Origin: Streptomyces sp. DH12
GTDB lineage: Bacteria > Actinomycetota > Actinomycetes > Streptomycetales > Streptomycetaceae
Reading direction: 5' to 3'
NCBI RefSeq assembly: GCF_020873895.1
Contig: NZ_JAHWGT010000002.1
Location: forward strand, 1-64,000
DNA length: 64,000 nucleotides
The notes under the pieces are model-generated. The model made no database searches. It saw only the letters and a list, made by a program, of their open reading frames with translations, and was not told the origin of the DNA. Every line of letters starts with the position of its first letter. Positions within the stretch are counted from its first letter, which is position 1. Shown piece by piece: positions 60,792-64,000 of this stretch. A program made the translations under genes and the position numbers.

Positions 60792-63700
60792 ATGCAGGAC
60801 CGCTACCACGTCGTCACAGGGCCGCCGTGGTCCCCGCCGAGCGTCTCGGCCGAGGACCTGGAAGGCCTGGCCGCCGCGCTCAACGCCTTGCAATTCCCGG
60901 CCGTCGCCGCCCTGAACGACCTCACGCCGGACATGGTGGAACTCGCTTTCAACTCCCTGCGGCCCAAGCACCGCCAGGAGTTGCTCACCAGTCTGGGCAT
61001 CCGCATGTCGGCCCCTCGACGGGTGAGCAGTGCCCTGTGCCGGGACGTCCTCACCAGGCTGCGGCGCGAGTCGCGGCAGCACACCCGTACATGGGGGATC
61101 AAGGGACTCACGGTCACCGTGATGAACCAGGTGGGCGACTTCGTCCTGGCGCACGACGGGGAGCCGGTCCCCGACCCTGTTGCCCGGTGGGGCGCCACCC
61201 TGGTCCGGGCCACCGTGTTCGCGTGGTGCAACGCCTCCGTCACCGACGCCCACATCCTTGCCTGGGCGGCGGACCAGGACTGGTTCGGGGCGACGGCCGA
61301 CGACGAGGAGGCGGCCCGGCTCGCCGCCGTCGCTGCCGCGGCGCGGCCCCTCGTGGAGGCGTACCCCGATTTCGTTCTTGGAGCGGCGGAAGACGACGGG
61401 CTGGCGCTCGCGGAGGACAGTGAACCAGGGGCCGTTGCCCTCGCCGACCGGCCGGGCACCAGCGCCCCCGCACCGCAAACCGCGGCAGCGGACAGCGGTA
61501 CTTCGCACGAGGAGACCGCCCCCGCGTTCGACAACACCGGGACCAAGGCTGGGACAGCTCCCGAGGAGGCATGTCAGCAACTGGAGTCCGCCCTAGTGGG
61601 GGCCCGTCAGGCCGCGGAGAAGGTCACCGACGCAGTCATGGACGGCCGCCCTCCGCAGGACGAGGACCTGGCTCGGCTCGCTGCGCTGAGCACTGTTTTC
61701 AACGACGTGGACGCGGTGTTCCGGGCCGCCGGGATCGAGGGGGTGCCTCGTCGCCTAGAGGACATCACGCGCGCTGCACACGTACACCGGACAGCGCGGG
61801 AGCGTGACCTCCAGGCCCGCGAGCCGCTGCGGGAACTGCTGGCTGTCGCCTGCCGCCCGGACAGCTCCGCCGCTGCCGCCGCTGCCGCCGAGGCCGTGCG
61901 CGGCGCGGCTCGCCGCCTGCTGGACGTGCCGGTGTGGGAGGAGCTGCAACACGAGGAGAGCGCCGCGCTCGCCGCCCTGGCCCGGCTCATCAGGCTGGGA
62001 CGACAGGCGGATGCCGCCACGGAGATCCTGGCACTGCAGGGACAGGTCGTACGGGTCCTGCCCACGTGCGCCATGGCCGTGCTCATCGCTCCCGAGCTGA
62101 CGCTGGACCAGCCGGTGGACGGTGCCCCGTACCCGGCCGGGACCGACGAGGCACACGGCACCGCCGAGCCCGCCGACGCCGAGACGACCGCAGAACACGA
62201 AACCGCGCAGTCGGCCGCATCGACCGAGGCGATCGCGCCCCAGCGCGCCGCCGAGCCGGAAGCCACGACGACCGCCGTGCCGGTCCACGCCCCCAAGGCA
62301 GACGCCGGGCCGGCCGCCGACAGCGACTCGGCACCCCCCACGTCCGCTGACGCGCCCGTCCAGGCACCCGCCGCACCCACGCTTTCTCCCTTCGAGGACA
62401 CGCCCGTCCGGGAAGCGGCCCCGGTGGCGGACGACGCCACCGATGAGGTCGCAGTCGAGGGGGTCTTGGCGCAGCTGGTCGTGGAGCGGCGCTTCGGACT
62501 CGCCCACCATGTGGCAAGGGCCGCCGGCCACCCCGAGCCCCCGGTGGCGGCGCTCCGCCTGGCCGGTGCCGCCGCGCTGCTCACCTCTGGGGACAGCCAG
62601 AGTGCCCGGCTGACGGCGGGCCTGCTCCAGGAGTACGGCGGATATGCGGGCCAGGACACCGAGGGCAGCGAACTCCTCCTGCTGCCCGCCCTGCTGCGTA
62701 CCGCGCTGATCACCGGTGACCACGCTGTGGGCGCTCAGCTCAAGGCGTTGGTGCCGAGGCTCCCGGACCGGCTGGGGGAGGCGGCGGCCGCCGTCGCCGA
62801 CCGTGCCCTCAGCGGCGCCCTGCTGATCGCCTCGCCGCTGGTCGCCGACGTCTCCGAGACCGAGGCCCGGCTGCGGGAACTGCGCGATCAAAGCCGTACC
62901 CTGCTCTCGCCGCAGCGGCTGCGGTTCGCACGGGCGACGGAGATCGCCAAACGCTGGCTCGCCCCCGACGACGGGATGCTCGGATCGCTGCTCAGGACCG
63001 TCGTCCGCGACGACCGCGACGCGCTGCAGCAGGTGCGGGAGCAGGCCGATCGGCTGTCGAAACTGGCCGAGGTCAACAGCGAGATCGACCGCATGGACCG
63101 CAAGTACCGCTCGTCCAGCGGCAAGCCGATCCAGGGCTCCGGGCGGCAGGACCTGGTGCATCTCGTGGAACGGGCTGTCAGCCTGGTCAAGGAGTGGTGC
63201 CTGGCGGTCGACGGCACCCGTCGCGGCGACCGTTCCGACGGCAGCCGGGCGGTCAAGGAGATCTCCTCCCTGCGCCAGTCCCTGCTGGACGGCAGGGAAG
63301 CGGCGCTGGGTGAACTGGAGCGGTTGGCGCGGCGCCCGGATGCCCTCTCGGGCGCGATGGCCTGGGCGGCCCACGCCTCGATGGAGGAGCTGTTCGCTCT
63401 GCTGGCCGGCGACACCGTGACCACGCGTTCCGGCGGTCCCGTCGACCCAGCGCTCGTTCTGGACGCGGAGCTGCTGAAGGTGTGTGACACCCGTGACGAG
63501 CGGCCATCGCCCGACGAACTGCTCACCGCGGTCCACCGGAGCTGGCAGGAGGCTCTGGACGAGCGGCTCTCCCACGACGCGTTCACCGCGGCCCGTGACA
63601 TCGTCGAGCTGGCCGGACGCGGACTGCTGCCTGCCGCTGGGGCGGGGGAGTTCGTCCCGCCTGCGGAAGCCGAGATCGACGACAGGGAGACCGCCCGGCG

Positions 63701-64000
63701 TGCGCAGCTGCGGAAGGCACACGACGCACTCGTTGCCGAGCTGCACCGTGCGCAGGCCGACGGTGCCGTGACCGAGGACCAGGACCTGGGCCTTCAGGAG
63801 TTGCTCGCCGACGCCCACAACAGCCTCGAAAGCGGTGACCGACACGACCTGCTGCACGTGCGGCGGGCGCTCGACACGGTACGGAGTGACCTGCCGGCCT
63901 TCCGGGAGCAGGCGGCGGATCGAATCCGGGCTCGGCTCGACGCCCTGGACCCCTCCGTGGAGGAGCGGGCCCAGGTCCTGCGGCGCCTGGAAACGAACGA
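60792..64000 (+). CDS. Large protein of unknown function, 3' end beyond window
   Basis: At least 1069 codons without a stop from ATG 60792 (CGGAG about 12 nt ahead). I do not recognise the family. Residues about 1-200 form a compact domain (MQDRYHVVTGPPWSPPSVSA start). Two Ala/Pro/Glu/Thr-rich linkers (about 205-255, 475-560) separate helical regions. The part from about 560 onward is strongly helical with coiled-coil character (EVNSEIDRMDRKYR). A catalytic or ATP-binding motif has not been seen and might lie in the missing C-terminus. Confidence 0.82.
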   Translation, partial: MQDRYHVVTGPPWSPPSVSAEDLEGLAAALNALQFPAVAALNDLTPDMVELAFNSLRPKHRQELLTSLGIRMSAPRRVSSALCRDVLTRLRRESRQHTRTWGIKGLTVTVMNQVGDFVLAHDGEPVPDPVARWGATLVRATVFAWCNASVTDAHILAWAADQDWFGATADDEEAARLAAVAAAARPLVEAYPDFVLGAAEDDGLALAEDSEPGAVALADRPGTSAPAPQTAAADSGTSHEETAPAFDNTGTKAGTAPEEACQQLESALVGARQAAEKVTDAVMDGRPPQDEDLARLAALSTVFNDVDAVFRAAGIEGVPRRLEDITRAAHVHRTARERDLQAREPLRELLAVACRPDSSAAAAAAAEAVRGAARRLLDVPVWEELQHEESAALAALARLIRLGRQADAATEILALQGQVVRVLPTCAMAVLIAPELTLDQPVDGAPYPAGTDEAHGTAEPADAETTAEHETAQSAASTEAIAPQRAAEPEATTTAVPVHAPKADAGPAADSDSAPPTSADAPVQAPAAPTLSPFEDTPVREAAPVADDATDEVAVEGVLAQLVVERRFGLAHHVARAAGHPEPPVAALRLAGAAALLTSGDSQSARLTAGLLQEYGGYAGQDTEGSELLLLPALLRTALITGDHAVGAQLKALVPRLPDRLGEAAAAVADRALSGALLIASPLVADVSETEARLRELRDQSRTLLSPQRLRFARATEIAKRWLAPDDGMLGSLLRTVVRDDRDALQQVREQADRLSKLAEVNSEIDRMDRKYRSSSGKPIQGSGRQDLVHLVERAVSLVKEWCLAVDGTRRGDRSDGSRAVKEISSLRQSLLDGREAALGELERLARRPDALSGAMAWAAHASMEELFALLAGDTVTTRSGGPVDPALVLDAELLKVCDTRDERPSPDELLTAVHRSWQEALDERLSHDAFTAARDIVELAGRGLLPAAGAGEFVPPAEAEIDDRETARRAQLRKAHDALVAELHRAQADGAVTEDQDLGLQELLADAHNSLESGDRHDLLHVRRALDTVRSDLPAFREQAADRIRARLDALDPSVEERAQVLRRLETN

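Noticed and set aside
56790-64000. Prophage or integrative element with integrase
   Set aside because: No integrase, excisionase, replication or phage structural genes were seen; only repeats and a toxin-antitoxin operon support mobility.

Overview
This 64-kb window is chromosomal DNA of a Streptomyces. The evidence is the very high GC content, GTG/TTG starts, rare TTA codons, and recognisable Streptomyces genes: whiH, hrdB, cutR/cutS, sepH, and a ptsH gene carrying a DasR (dre) site. From memory the order follows the conserved core around hrdB in S. coelicolor (roughly SCO5817 onward). About 0-56.8 kb is core; about 56.8-64 kb is accessory.

Layout. 0-7.1 kb: a NrtR-type Nudix regulator, an ABC transporter with a TTA codon, whiH, hrdB and a secreted trypsin-like protease. 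7.6-20 kb: a small zinc-ribbon protein; parE and parC (topoisomerase IV subunits, 7 kb apart and on opposite strands); between them a DUF485/ActP-type acetate uptake pair, a secreted GDSL lipase, a DcuS/CitA-type sensor kinase without a regulator, and a CobW GTPase. 20-25 kb: a translationally coupled M16 peptidase pair, a c-di-AMP (ydaO-type) riboswitch ahead of a secreted M23 endopeptidase, and a GntR regulator. 25.4-33.6 kb: ptsH (HPr) with a dre site, a GNAT/acyl-CoA-synthetase-like protein acetyltransferase, a DUF5998 protein, a phosphodiesterase-like protein, thymidine kinase, a VOC protein and a sulfurtransferase. 33.7-40.3 kb: sepH, an FAD sugar-lactone oxidase overlapping an MFS gene, ferrochelatase and an inositol-phosphatase-like gene. 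40.6-46.7 kb: cutR-cutS, DUF4193, an EcsC-like protein, DUF3093, a thioesterase, dut and DUF3710. 46.8-55.4 kb: a potassium-related block (kdpD-kdpE without kdpFABC, an OB-fold protein, DUF3159, two TrkA/RCK proteins and a KimA-like transporter), followed by a TRAM-domain RNA m5U methyltransferase.

The accessory end begins exactly at the 3' end of the methyltransferase gene. A 49-bp stretch holding its last codons, stop and start of the flank is repeated about 935 bp downstream, and the two copies enclose a ribbon-helix-helix/Doc toxin-antitoxin operon. A shorter third copy lies between them. Next come about 650 bp without a convincing gene, then an apparent two-gene operon of unknown function: a 764-aa protein with an in-frame TTA codon, and a protein of at least 1069 residues that runs off the window. 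This is the best candidate here for an undescribed system.

Regulatory themes. Terminators are strong GC hairpins, many between convergent genes. At least eight genes have a -10-like hexamer placed so that transcription would start at or within about 2 nt of the start codon (leaderless or nearly so). The c-di-AMP riboswitch, the KimA-like transporter and the RCK and Kdp proteins together suggest linked cell-wall, osmotic and potassium control. Short tandem repeats (21 bp, 9 bp, 25 bp) mark several intergenic regions. No tRNA, rRNA, CRISPR array, integrase or transposase was seen.
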